Origin: Taxillus chinensis | Lineage: Eukaryota; Streptophyta; Magnoliopsida; Santalales; Loranthaceae | NCBI GenBank assembly: GCA_023512835.1 | Contig: CM042092.1 | Span: 40,132,258-40,196,257, forward strand | Direction: 5' to 3' | DNA: 64,000 nt | Shown: one piece after another, positions 21,501 to 32,395 of the stretch | How positions within the stretch are numbered: position 1 is the stretch's first letter | How the letters are laid out: the number at the start of each line of letters is the position of its first letter | Notes under the pieces: generated by a model | Databases searched by the model: none | Told to the model about the DNA's origin: nothing | What the model saw: only the letters and a program-made list of their open reading frames with translations | Position numbers and translations under genes: made by a program

Positions 21501-24061
21501 CTTCGAATTCTGCGAACCCTATACAACAAGTGTCCTTAAAGACACGAGCCTTTTCATTTGTAACTAAAACAAGTATGTGGTTTATCCATTTTGATAGAAT
21601 TTGTCACCTCGCCGTGTATTCTTTATTTCGAAGTGTACTAGACTCAGTGTAGGAAATATATCACTAGCATCGAGTACGTCTCATTCAGTGAACTATGAAC
21701 TACCAGTGTCCTTAAAAATACAAGTCTTTGATTTGTACTTAAAACGAATATGTGGTTATCCATTTTGATAGAATTTGTGACTTCGTCATGTATTCCTTAT
21801 TTCAAACAAGTGTATTAGACTCTCTATACCATGGGGTACATCGCATTCGGTGAACCACATACAACAAGTGTCCGTAAAGATACAACTCTTTTGATTTGTA
21901 ATGAAAACAAATATGTGGTTTATCCATTTTGGTAGAATTTGTAACCTCGTCCTATATTCCTTATTTCAAAGAGTGTATTAGACTCTATGTAGGAAATATA
22001 TCACTACCATGTAGTACGTCGCATTCTGCGAACCCTGTACAACAAGTGTCCTTAAAGACACAAGTCTTTTGATTTGTAATTAAGACAAGTATGTGGTTTA
22101 TCCATTTTGATAGAATTTGTCACCTCGCCCCGTATTCTTTATTTCGAAGAGTGTACTAGACTTAGTGTAGGAAATATATCACAAGCGTCGAGTGCGTCTC
22201 ATTCAGTGAACTACGAACAACAAGTGTCCTTAAAGACACAAGTCTTTGATTTGTACTTAAAACAAATATGTGGTTATCCATTTTGATAGAATTTGTGACT
22301 TCGGCGTGTATTCCATATTTCGAAGAGTGTATTAGAGTCTCTATACCATGGGGTACGTCGCATTCAGCGAACCACGTACAACAAGTGTCCGAAAAGACAC
22401 AAGTCTTTCGATTTGTAATGAAAACAAAAATGTGGTTTGATGACCTCGTCCTTTATTCCTTATTTCGAAGAGTGTATTAGACTCGTGTAGGAAATATATC
22501 ACTACCGTGGAGTACGTCGCATTCTGCAAACCCCGTACAATAAGTGTCCTTAAAGACACAAGTCTTTTGATTTGTAATTAAAACAAATATGTGGTTTATC
22601 CATTTTGATAGAATTTGCAACCTGGTTTTGTATTCCTTATTTCGAGGAGTGTATAACACCCTCTGCAGGAAATTTATTACTATCATGGAGTAAGTTGCAT
22701 TCAGCGAACCACGTACAACAAGTGTCCTTAAAGACACAAGTGTTTTGATTTGTAATTAGAACAAATATGTGGCTTATCCAATTTGATAGATTTTGTGACC
22801 TCATCATGTATTCCTTATTTCAAAGAGTATATTAGACTACGTAGAGAAATTTATGAACACCGTGGAGTTTGTCACGTGTAGCGAACCACATACAATAAGT
22901 ATCCTTAAAAGCATAAGTCTTCCGATTTGTAATTAAGACAAATATGTGGTTTATCCATTTTGATAGAATTTGTCACCTCACCGTGTATTCTTTATTTCGA
23001 AGAGTGTACTAGACTAAGTGTAGGAAATATATCACCAGGATCGAGTGCGTCTCATTTAATGAACTACGAACAACAAGTGTCCTTAAAAACACAAGTCTTT
23101 GATTTGTACTAACCAATATCCTGGTTATCCATTTTGATAGAATTTGTGACTTCGTCATGTATTCCTTGTTTCAAAGAGTGTATTAGACTCTCTATACCAT
23201 GGGGTACGTCGCATTCGACGAACCACGTAAAACAAGTGTCCGTAAAGATACAAGTCTTTTGATTTGTATTGAAAACAAATATGTGGTTTATCCATTTTGG
23301 TAGAATTTATAACCTCGTCCTATATTCCTTATTTCAAACAAGTGTATTAGACTCTATGTAGGAAATATATCACTACCGTGGAGTACGTCGCATTCTACGA
23401 ACCCCGTACAACAAGTGTCCTTAAAGACACAAGTCTTTTGATTTGTAATTAAGACAAGTATGTGGTTTATCCATTTTTATAGAATTTGTCACCTCGCCCC
23501 GTATTCTTTATTTCGAAGAGTGTACTAGACTCAGCGTAGGAAATATATCACTATCATGGAGTAAGTCGCATTTAGCGAACCACGCACAACAAGTGTCCTT
23601 AAAGACACAAGCCTTTTGATTTGTAATTAAAATAAATATGTGACTTATCCATTTTGACAGATTTTGTGACCTCATTGTGTATTCCTTATTTAGAAGAGTA
23701 TATTAGACTCTGTGTAGGAAATATATCAATACTGTGGAGTTTGTCACGTGTAGCGAACCACATACAATAAGTATCCTTAAAAACACAAGTCTTCTGATTT
23801 GTAATTAAGATAAATATGTGGTTTATCCATTTTGATAGAATTTGTAACTTCGTCATGTGTACCTCTTTTCAAAGAGTGAATTTGACTCAGTGTAGGAAAT
23901 ATATAACTTCCATGGAGTACGTCACATTCCACGAACCACGTACAATAAGTGTCATGAAAGACACAAGTCTTTTGATTTGTAATTAAAATAAATATACGGT
24001 TTTTCCAATTTGCTAGAACTTGTGACCTCATCGTGTATTCGTTATTTCGAAGAGTGTATCT
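18513..24061. repeat. 178-bp satellite, higher-order array, left block
   Basis: About 31 monomers. The landmark GTGTCC starts repeat at 18701, 18879, 19059, 19237, 19415, 19593, 19770, 19931, 20108, 20286 and 20464, so the period is 177-180 bp with one short ~161-bp type. Monomers are distinguishable: the type at 18581 (TTTTAATG, GAACGGTGT relatives) recurs at 20521, and the next six types recur in the same order, which gives a higher-order unit of about 1940 bp (11 monomers). After 22080 the order is rearranged and a hybrid monomer occurs near 23490. No coding content; short open frames here are chance products of the repeat. Confidence 0.95.
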
Positions 24062-24384
24062 CGTAATAACCCGTGTTTTGGGTAAAACAAGATGGAACGA
24101 AGATGAACAATACCCTGGGCGAATGCTTGGGTCAAAGGTGGAAGACCCAAAGATTTGGGTCGTAGGGTCGAAGTTCGAAGGTTTAAGGGTCGAAAGATAG
24201 ATCTTCGAGGCCGCGTTTCCAGCGAGTCTTCGAGGGAGTGTTTCTACGAGTCTTCGTGGCTTGGTTGTTAGAGTGTAATAAGCTCAAGTGGGAGTGTGTA
24301 GAGGCTGTGTGTGACAATGACCATGTTCGGATTGTGCGTATTTTGTCCTGTGTGGAAGCGGAGTGGTTAGTTCATGTTTTATTT

Positions 24385-24535
24385 ATCAAAACTACGTCGT
24401 TTTGATGGTGTGTTTCATTTATCAAAACTACGTCATTTTGATGGTGGGATTTCATTTATCAAAACTACGTTGTTTTGATGGTGGGATTCCATTTATCAAA
24501 ACTACACCGTTTTGATAAATGAGGTCTATATAAAG
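24385..24535 (+). promoter_or_regulatory. Element D LTR promoter: four palindromes, TATA
   Basis: Four 22-bp palindromes at 36-37 bp steps; the cores of copies 2-4 are slightly mutated while the ATCAAAAC/GTTTTGAT arms are kept. TCTATATAAAG follows. Confidence 0.65.
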
Positions 24536-25142
24536 AGGAGCTCTCTTTAATTTAGGTTTAGGGTTTTTGTTGTCGGCCTTGCAGCCCATCGCAGAGAGAG
24601 AGAGAGAGAGAGGGAGATTGAGAGAGAGAGCTCCGGTTCGTGGGGTCCGTTGTCATTCCTGTGGTTGGATGGCGTTAGGCATGGAGGCAAGAGCGTGGAG
24701 GATCTTTGAGGTAGGGGTTCTGTCTTCTTGTACCTAATCCGGGGTTAGGCCCTGTGGTGAATGAACCGTTGGATATCGTTCTTGTTACTATATTATTTAT
24801 ATGTAAATTCATATAGGTGTGATCTCCTATATGGATGTTGGCCTTGAATGGCGTGTTGTTTGGATATATGTATATATGCCTGCCAAGTGTTTGAAATTAT
24901 GCCTGTGAGGTTGTGCATATTATGTGTTTGAGGTTATGCCTGTGACGCTACGCACGTCAAGTGTTTGAAATTATGCCTGTGAGGCCGTGCATATTTTGTG
25001 TGAGATTATATCTATGTGGTCGGGTTTGTGAGCCTGTGAATATATGCATGCTAAGTGTTCGATGTTATTCCTATGTGACTAAGCATACTAAGTGTTTGAT
25101 GTTATGCCTGTATGGCCATGTGTGCTGCGTGTTTGCTTGTAA

Positions 25143-25319
25143 ACTCGGTGGTCGTGGAAGCCCGGGATTGTTTTGTGGAACCCGGTGGTCGTGGAAGCCC
25201 GGGACTGTTTTGTAGAACCCGGTGGCTATGGAATCCCGGGACTATTTTGTGAAACCCGGTGGCCGTGGAAGCCCGGGATCGCTCTTGGAAACCCGGTGGT
25301 CGTGGAAGCCCGGGATTGC
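25143..25319 (+). repeat. U5 minisatellite 'CCCGGTGGTCGTGGAAGCCCGGG' type
   Basis: Five units of about 37 bp. Each contains a CCCGG...CCCGGG pair that can fold on itself. A single unit of the same motif is present in elements E and F. Confidence 0.85.
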
Positions 25320-25817
25320 TCATGTGTTAGCTTGTGTGGCTATTTGAAATATTTGTTTTTGCTGATGGCTTACCATTATATTGGTTGAAATAATTATATC
25401 ATGACACTACACTTGTACACACGGCATGTAGATGCTAGGAGCATGGGATGGGTTGGGGAGACATGATCCCTACCGAGCTGTGGTTGCTCACCCCTCCTAC
25501 TTGTGTTTGTTTTCTTCATAGGGACCTACGGGCGTTAGGTGGGAACACCAAGGTGGAAGACTTTCTCGCCTTGTGGCTTTACTCCTTTTGTTATTTGAGT
25601 GTTTTGTCAAATGTTATGTTGAGACTATTGTAACTCCAATTGGAGAAGATGTAATGGATTTTGGAACTTAATAAAGATAAGTGGTTCGCCTTTTTGCTAT
25701 TTATTGTGGATTATTATGAATGTGTTGGATTTTGTACATCTTTCTCTTGCCCACCGGGTGGGTAAAGAGGAGTCACGAACCGGTTTCCTCGGGTTGGAAA
25801 TCCGGGGCGTGACAATA

Positions 25818-25828
25818 TGGTATCGAGC
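25818..25828 (+). promoter_or_regulatory. Element D primer-binding site, one base short
   Basis: TGGTATCGAGC where TGGTATCAGAGC is expected. Loss of the A of a CAG is the recurrent discrepancy described in the findings. Confidence 0.8.
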
Positions 25829-26320
25829 ATGGTCTAGTTGGCCTAGGGTAGTGGGCGGATCCTGGTTATCTTGAGTCCTTTGGAGGAACCTGGAGGGACG
25901 TGCCTGATCAACACGGTCCTCTTAGAGGCTCTAAGGTGTACTTGGGGTAGTCCAGACCTGAGGTAGGATTTGCATGCATTAACATTAGGGCACTAGTTGC
26001 ATTAGTTATTGTATGGGAAGGTGTGGATAACTGTTAAAATTGTAATTGTGATAAAAGAAAAATGTGAATAATGTGATAAGGTGTGAACTGTGCAACTTTG
26101 TTTTTTCTTGAAGTACCTTGAGCATGACTACAAGGAAAGGTTTTTGTTTATTTGAGCTGTGTGCACTGTGAATTGAACGGTGTGTGATGTTGATTGGTGC
26201 AATGTGTAAAAAGTGTGTGATGCCATGTACTACTTGACTTGATAATGGGGTAGAGGTAGTGAAACTTGATAGTAGTCGAACGCATTCTGACGTTTGTGCT
26301 TCTTACTTCATGTTGTAAGA
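25829..26320 (+). other. Element D untranslated leader
   Basis: About 490 bp, non-coding, homologous to the leaders of B, C and E but longer and containing an ACAAGGAAAGG stretch near 26130 shared with E and F. Confidence 0.6.
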
Positions 26321-27738
26321 ATGCCACCGAGAAGAGTGACACGTGCGTCCGGGGCAGTGGCTGATGAGTCATCTGCCCATGACGGCCCGGGTGCGGGGCA
26401 GTCCATTGCAGGACATGCACTGTTTCTTGGCGCAGCCGCGAGAAGGTATCCGGCTAGAGGTCCAAGAGCCGAGGGAGGGTATCCGGCAAGAAGTACGGGA
26501 GGAGGTGCGCCGTGAGATGGCGGCACAGCGGTGGTGCCACCACCACCGCCACCACCAGTGGGGGGAGTTACCAAGGGAGCGTGAGGGTTCCCTTGAGTGG
26601 CATACCGACTCATGCGAGAGGATGACGTGGTGACACGGTTCCGAAAGGAACAACCTCCGTGATTCAAAGGGGGAGGAGGACCCAGTGTTAACCGAGCACC
26701 GGCTAAGGCGGATCGAGCATGTGTTTTCCTTTCTCTTACCCCCGGGAGGAGGATAAGGTGAGACTGGCCATTCGGAATCTAGAGGGGAATGCTCGGAGTG
26801 GTGGTTGAGTGTTGCGGGGAGCCGTGCGGTATAGTTCATGCTTTGGGAGGAGTTTCTACGGCTCTTCCATGATGAGTTCTTCCTAGAATCTTTGAGGTGG
26901 CAGAAGAGGGAGGAGTTTAGCAGCCTAAAACAAGGATCAAGGACGGTACTTGAGTATGAGCGAGAGTTCGAAGCTTGAGTAGGTTTGCTCCCTAGGATCG
27001 TGGCAAAGGAGGACCTGAAGGCCCACAAGTTCACTTTAGGCCTTAGGCCGCCCTTAGGCAGAGGGTGGCGATCTTGCGCTTGAGGACTTATGCCGAGGTT
27101 GTGGAGACGGCTCGTATCGCCGAGAGAGAGCTGGATGATGGGAGGCAGGCCCATCAGGGTCGCTAGTTGCAGGGCGGATCCGAACGTGATTCGGGACCCA
27201 AGAGGCCCAAGACCGAAGAGAGGGACAACGGTTCCTTCCGCAGCGAGGGGACGGATATCGGTACACCCAGGGAGGTCTAGCTCGGTGGTAGCAGACTAGG
27301 GGGTCCAAGCAGGAGGTCTCCCCGGCGGTTGTCATTGTTGTAGGGAGCAAGGCCACTTCAGGAGGGGAGTGTCCAAAGAAAGACTGGAAATGCAATAGCT
27401 GTGGGTGAGAGGGCCACTTGAGCTGGGTGTGCAGGAATGGCAACAGGGGAGCAGGAGGCGTGGCATCCAGCATGAGGAGTGATGCTAGCTTCCGTACACC
27501 AGCTGAGAGGCCAGCTCGTCAGTGGCAGGCCAGCCAGGCAGGATCTAGCCAGACCCGACCTCAGGGGAGGCCAGAGCAACAGCAGACTGAAGCTGGAGGC
27601 AGTCTTGGCGGGAAGCGCCCAGTAAGTGAGCCGACCAGTGGCTCAGGCCAAGGGAGGGTGTTTGCCCTGGAGGCGATGTACCAGGAGGAGGCTGAGCTAC
27701 CACCGCCACCGGCAGAGAGTGGAGCAGAACCATCGGTG
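26321..27738 (+). pseudogene. gag: Element D gag remnant
   Basis: ATGCCACCGAGAAG at 26321 is the conserved start. Capsid words are recognisable through 26700-27060 but frames break repeatedly. The zinc knuckle at about 27390 reads C-N-S-C-G-stop-E-G-H-L-S-W-V-C, with TGA in place of the Arg codon CGA of element B. The best open part is 27418-27855, which runs from the knuckle into protease. Confidence 0.82.
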
Positions 27739-28119
27739 GTTAGAGGTACCCTTTTGATCTCCCGTACATTAGGTTCTGTTCTTTTCGATACGAGTGCATC
27801 GTGTTCTTTTGTTGCTGAGCTTGTGATAGATAGCTTGGGGTTAGCTTGTGTGTAGGCAGCGAAGCCCGTAGTTGTTGAGTCTCCAGTGGGGTGTATGATT
27901 GAGGTGCGGCGTGTTTGTCGTGACTGTGTGTTAACCATAGGAAGTGTGGAGCTGGGCTTCGACCTGCATGTATTGCCCTTCCGTGCTTTTGACCTGATCT
28001 TGGGTATGGATTGGCTTATGGCTTTCTAGGCCAAGATAGACTGTTATCGGTGGTATGTATCCTTCGTTACACCTGCAGGGATCTCTTGCACCCTGCAGGG
28101 GGAGTAGGACTATGAGGCG
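27739..28119 (+). pseudogene. pol: Element D protease domain, active-site Gly changed
   Basis: The segment SVLFDTSASCSFVAELVIDSLGLACV aligns with the protease of element B, but the catalytic triplet D-T-G is D-T-S here (AGT codon). A stop follows LACV (TAG at 27853-27855), and another lies near 28029 inside the MAFQAKID stretch. Inactive on both counts. Confidence 0.82.
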
Positions 28120-29108
28120 AGTCGGGCGGGGCCAGTGTTGGACCAGTGGGGTGCCATTACCCACAGGTTGACAGTCCTGACCTTTGTTGAGGAAGGGAAG
28201 GTGGAAAAGAGAGTGTGGCCAGCAGTTGTTGACCAATTTCAGGATGTCTTCCGTGACCGGTTGGGGAGTTTACCTCCTAAGAAGAGTGTAGAGTTCACCA
28301 TTGAGTTGGTACGGGGACCTGGTCCAATCTCCCAAGTAGCATATCGTATGGGGCCAGCCGAGCCGAGGGAGCTTCAAGGCGGATAGAGGAGTTGGTGGAC
28401 CAGGGGTATATCAGACCGAGTACCTCACCTTGGGGTGCTCCGATGCTCTTTGCAAAGAAGGCAGATGGCACGCTACGCCTTTGCATCGACTATAGGAAGC
28501 TGAATTCGGTGACTGTGAAGAACAAGTATCCGTTGCCTCGGATCAATGACCTGTTTGACCAGTTGAGTGGGGCCCGGTGGTTTTCCAAGATAGATCTATG
28601 GTCGGGGTATCATCGGTTGAGGGTTAGGGAGGAGGACATCCCTAAGACCGCTTGCGGTGCGGTATGGGCACTATGAGTGGGTAGTGATGCCTTTCGGGCT
28701 CACTAATGCACCAGCCGTGTTCATGCATTTGATGAACCAGGTCTTTGCTCCATATTTGGATTCCTTTGTTGTGGTGTTTATAGACGATATATTGGTATAT
28801 TCCAAGATGGAGAGGGAGCATGTGGAGCATTTAGCAACAGTGTTGCAAACCTTGAGGGATCGGCGGTTGTTTGGTAAGTTTAGCAAATGCGAGTTTTGGA
28901 CGCAGGAGGTCCATTTTCTTGGCCACGTAGTGTCAGCTGAAGGGGTTAGAGTGGACCCAGCCAAGATTGAGACGGTGTCATCATGGGAGAGGCCAACCAA
29001 TGTTTTCGAGATTCGTAGTTTTCTTGGCTTGGCAAGCTATTACCGTCGTTTTGTAGAGGGATTCTCCCACTTGGCGGCGCCTATTACGGTGTTGACTCGG
29101 AAGGGAGT
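28120..29108 (+). pseudogene. pol: Element D reverse transcriptase, interrupted by insert I
   Basis: Motifs [62 protein letters not shown] and [19 protein letters not shown] are readable in the frames at 28392-28676 and 28657-29108. The shift between them near 28650 coincides with CAG changed to CG relative to element B. The domain is cut after LTRKGV by insert I and resumes at 31870. Confidence 0.9.
29104..29108 (+). repeat. Target-site duplication GGAGT, left copy (insert I)
   Basis: GGAGT here and again at 31870-31874. Removing 29109-31874 restores the RT/RNase H sequence found in elements B and E. Confidence 0.93.
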
Positions 29109-30814
29109 TGTCACGCCCTGGATTTCCAACCCGAGGAAGCCGGTACGTGACTCCCCATTCACCCACACGGAGGACAATGGGGTTGGATTACTTGGATGCC
29201 ACACAAGCAAGTCTAACAATTACAATAAATCAAATAAGCCACATCTTTATTTAATTCCAAAACATCAAAGGTTCACAAAACAACCAAGTCCCCGACTACA
29301 GTTCAATCCCTTAGTACATTCCCCTCCCTGGGGTTACATAAATCATAAAAGTACATTACTGAAATGAACAATAAAGTGGAGAGGGTCTTCCACCTTGGTG
29401 TATCCACCTAACGCCTGTAAGTCCCTAGAAAACAAACAAACACAGTAGGAGGGGTGAGCAACCACAGCTCAGTAGGGATCATGTCTCCCCAACCCATCCC
29501 ATGTTCCTAGCATCTACATGCCATGTGTACAAGTGCAGTGTTGTGTTACAATAATTTCAACAGACATAATAAAAACCACATCAACAATTACAATCTTCCA
29601 CTGCCACAGGCTAACACTTTAACCACAAGTGATTTAACCGCCTCTTCAGGCCAAGTGATTTAACCGCCTCTTCAGGCCCTTGGTTTAACCGCCTCTCAGG
29701 CAAAGTAATTTAACCGCCTCTTCAGGCCGGATACCACAATCATGCACACAACTTACACCACATCACACAAACATAAAACCAAACACTTGGTGTGCACCCG
29801 TTCACAAGTGCACAAACCCAGCCATTCAGGCAACAGAACACACACCCAGCATACATACATACACTAAATCACAAGTCCAGCCACACAGGCATATTATCAA
29901 ACATGTACTTGGCATATACACACAAGCAATACTCACACAGGCATTTCATCGAACATATAGCATGTAATCCACAGAATCACACCAACATGCCACTTAAGGC
30001 CAACATCCATATAGGAGATCACACCTATATGAATTACATATATATATATATAAACAGATATACGCCGAATCCGCCCTAGCACCCTAGGACAGAGGAGGGT
30101 TTAGGAAGAACAGAACCCCTACCTCAAGTAAAACGCAACAACACAAAGAAAGTCCCGATCCCACGTCGAACGCCGTCTACCCACGAGTCACCAACCACCC
30201 ACGCAAGACGCCCGACAAGAACCAGGAGCTCTCCTTCCCTCTCTCTCTCTCTCTGCGACGGCCGGTGGAGCAACAAACCCTAACCCTAAAACAGAGGGGC
30301 TTCTCCTCCTTATATAGACAAAACAACATCAAAACGACGTAGTTTTGAATAAGTGAATCCCAAGATCAAAACGACGTAGTTTTGATCACACAAGTTAGCA
30401 CCTTTCCGCACCCATATAGGCCAAAATACTCAGAATTTCAACATGGTCCTTTGGAGAAAGATCATTAGAATGACAAAACCAAGGGAACCATGCAAAATAA
30501 TCCTGGACGCCAATTTGCACGTGAATTCCCCAATTCACGTGCAACTCCAAATGCACTCCAAATGCGCTCAAACTTCACTCCTAGCCTTCTTGCATCATTT
30601 AGAAGACAACCACGCTTGCACGTGATATGGACCCAATTCACGTGCACCTCACCTACACGTCCGTTTGGCCTGAAACTCGGTGGTAAATAGAGGACATCGC
30701 TCTAAGCATCTTTCCTTTTGCACGTGAATTCATTGGAGTCCATTTACTGGGTCAAAATCTAGAAAAACTCCACTCGAAGGTAAGACCGACTAACTCAAGG
30801 TACGGGTCCTTACA
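29109..30814 (-). mobile_element. Insert I 3' LTR (1706 bp)
   Basis: TGTAAGGACCCG at 30814 to GGCGTGACA at 29109. Two palindromes (30328, 30365), TATA (about 30308-30317), CT tract (30234-30255), hairpin (30006-30033, one mismatch), GAGGCGGTTAAA minisatellite (about 29630-29730). Closest to element A's LTR in its first bases and to B/C in its U5. Confidence 0.9.
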
Positions 30815-31242
30815 TCCTCTCCCCCTTAAGACTTTTCGTCCTCGAAAAGAAATGACATACGAGGAAAACAAACACCAGCTACCCACTTGCCACACGACGA
30901 GCCACAACACCCAAATGGGTCATACACCGCGCATAGCACATAACAAGGTACCACCATAATCCATAATCACATTAATGTATATAACACATCTGCATGTCAC
31001 AATTACACATCTCAACACATCACAAAGAAGAACACATGTCTAAAAGACAATACAAATACACCAAATCGTACACAACTAATACAAGAAAACACATCACTAT
31101 CCCTTGGCCAACACCACCTCCCACGCTTAAGATTGTTCGTCCCTCGAACAAGTCCGGGTGCTTGCTCCCGCATCACGGACTCACGTTCCCATGTCTCCTC
31201 CTCAATGCCACGGTGCTGCCACAAAGACGCGAACCAAAGGAA
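30815..31242 (-). pseudogene. pol: Insert I: chromodomain tail of pol, 3' UTR and PPT
   Basis: The minus strand reads VLWQHRGIEEETWERESVMREQ near 31230-31165, the C-terminal chromodomain tail, followed by the TCGAGGACGAA motif, 3' untranslated sequence and PPT. The coding part is cut at about 31242. Confidence 0.82.
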
Positions 31243-31869
31243 TAACACCACCCACGCAAGACGCCCGGCAAAGAACCGGGAGCTCTCCTTCCCTCTCTCT
31301 CTCTCTCTCCGACGGCCGGTGGAGCAACAAACCCTAACCCTAAAACAGAGGGGCTTCTCCTCCTTATATAGACAACACAACATCAAAACGACGTAGTTTT
31401 GATTAAGTGAATCCCAAAGATCAAAACAACGTAGTTTTGATCACACAAGTTAGCACCTTTCGCACCCATATAGGCCAAAATACTCGAATTTCAACATGGT
31501 CCTTTGGAGAAAGATCATTAGAATGACAAAACCAAGGGAACCATGCAAAATAATCCTGCACGCCAATTTGCACGTGAATTCCCCAATTCACGTGCAACTC
31601 CAAATGCACTCCAAATACGCTCAAACTTCACTCCTAGCCTTCTTGCATCATTTAGAAGACAACCACGCTTGCACGTGATATGGACCCAATTCACGTGCAC
31701 CTCACCTACACGTCCGTTTGGCCTGAAACTTCGGTGGTAGATAGAGGACATCATTCTAAGCATCTTTCCTTTTGCACGTGAATTCATTGGAGTCCATTTA
31801 CTGGGTCAAAATCTAGAAAAACTCCACTCGAAAGGTAAGACCGACTAACTCAAGGTACGGGTCCTTACA
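31243..31869 (-). mobile_element. Insert I 5' LTR, 3'-truncated
   Basis: Identical in layout to 30200-30814: TGTAAGGACC start at 31869, G-box repeats, palindromes (31420, 31382), TATA, CT tract. It ends about 45 bp into the leader, where the internal deletion begins. Confidence 0.88.
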
Positions 31870-31874
31870 GGAGT
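31870..31874 (+). repeat. Target-site duplication GGAGT, right copy (insert I)
   Basis: Second copy of the 5-bp duplication at 29104-29108. Confidence 0.93.
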
Positions 31875-32395
31875 GAAGTTTGAGTGGATCGACAAGTGTC
31901 GCAGGCGTTTGAGGCTCTCAAAACCCGTTTAACCACCGCACCGGTGTTGAGGTTACCTCAGGGAGGATATCCCATATGAGGTATACTTTGTGATGCGTCC
32001 AGGGTTAGTTTGGGGTGTGTGCTTATGCGGGAGCACAAGTGTGGTAGCTTATGGGTCGAGGCAACCGAAGCCTCATGAGCAGAATTACCCTACCCATGAT
32101 CTTGAGTCAGGGCTATCATCTTTGCCTTCAAGAGTTGGAAACATTACCTTTTGAGGGAGAAGTTCGTAGTGTTTTCGATAACAAGAGCCTTCGTACATCT
32201 TTACTCGAAGGACTTGAATTTGAGGCAGAGGAGATGGGTGGAGTATTTGTAGACCTTTGACTTATTCTTGCCTATACCCCGGGCAAGGGTAATGTTGTGG
32301 TCGACGCGTTGAGCATAAAAGGGAAAGCCGAGGTGGCCGTGAGAGAGTGGAAGCCGATGGAGCAGTTGGCGATGTTGCGGACTCGCACTGTTGTT
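31875..32395 (+). pseudogene. pol: Element D RNase H remnant
   Basis: Aligns base by base with 11300-11810 of element B (first catalytic Asp near 31990, [17 protein letters not shown]). Three small deletions within 40 bp (near 32177, 32191, 32207) each turn a CAG of element B into CG. Frames are broken accordingly. Confidence 0.85.

Larger units (their letters stand above)
24062..25814 (+). mobile_element. Element D 5' LTR (about 1753 bp)
   Basis: Starts CGTAATAACCCGTG (TG mutated to CG; the 3' copy has TGTAATAACCC) and ends GGGGCGTGACA. The U3 start is built of repeated TCGAAG/TCTTCGAG words, unlike the other LTRs. Downstream it has four palindromes (24385, 24421, 24458, 24495), TATA (24525-24535), GA tract (24594-24612), hairpin (24808-24835, one mismatch) and a 37-bp CCCGGTGG minisatellite (25143-25319). 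Confidence 0.9.
29109..31869 (-). mobile_element. Insert I: internally deleted gypsy element (2761 bp) with TSD
   Basis: On the minus strand: partial 5' LTR 31869-31243 (U3, promoter, leader), then a jump to the last part of pol (31242-31130), the 3' untranslated region with PPT (30827-30815), and a 3' LTR (30814-29109). Everything from U5 through most of integrase is deleted. Both outer ends are LTR termini (TGTAAGGACC and GCGTGACA) and it is flanked by GGAGT, so it either moved as a deletion derivative or was deleted after insertion. Confidence 0.92.

Noticed and set aside
18513..24061. CRISPR-like array of regularly spaced repeats
   Set aside because: The whole 178-bp monomer is repeated, with no unique spacers, in a plant context. 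It is a satellite.
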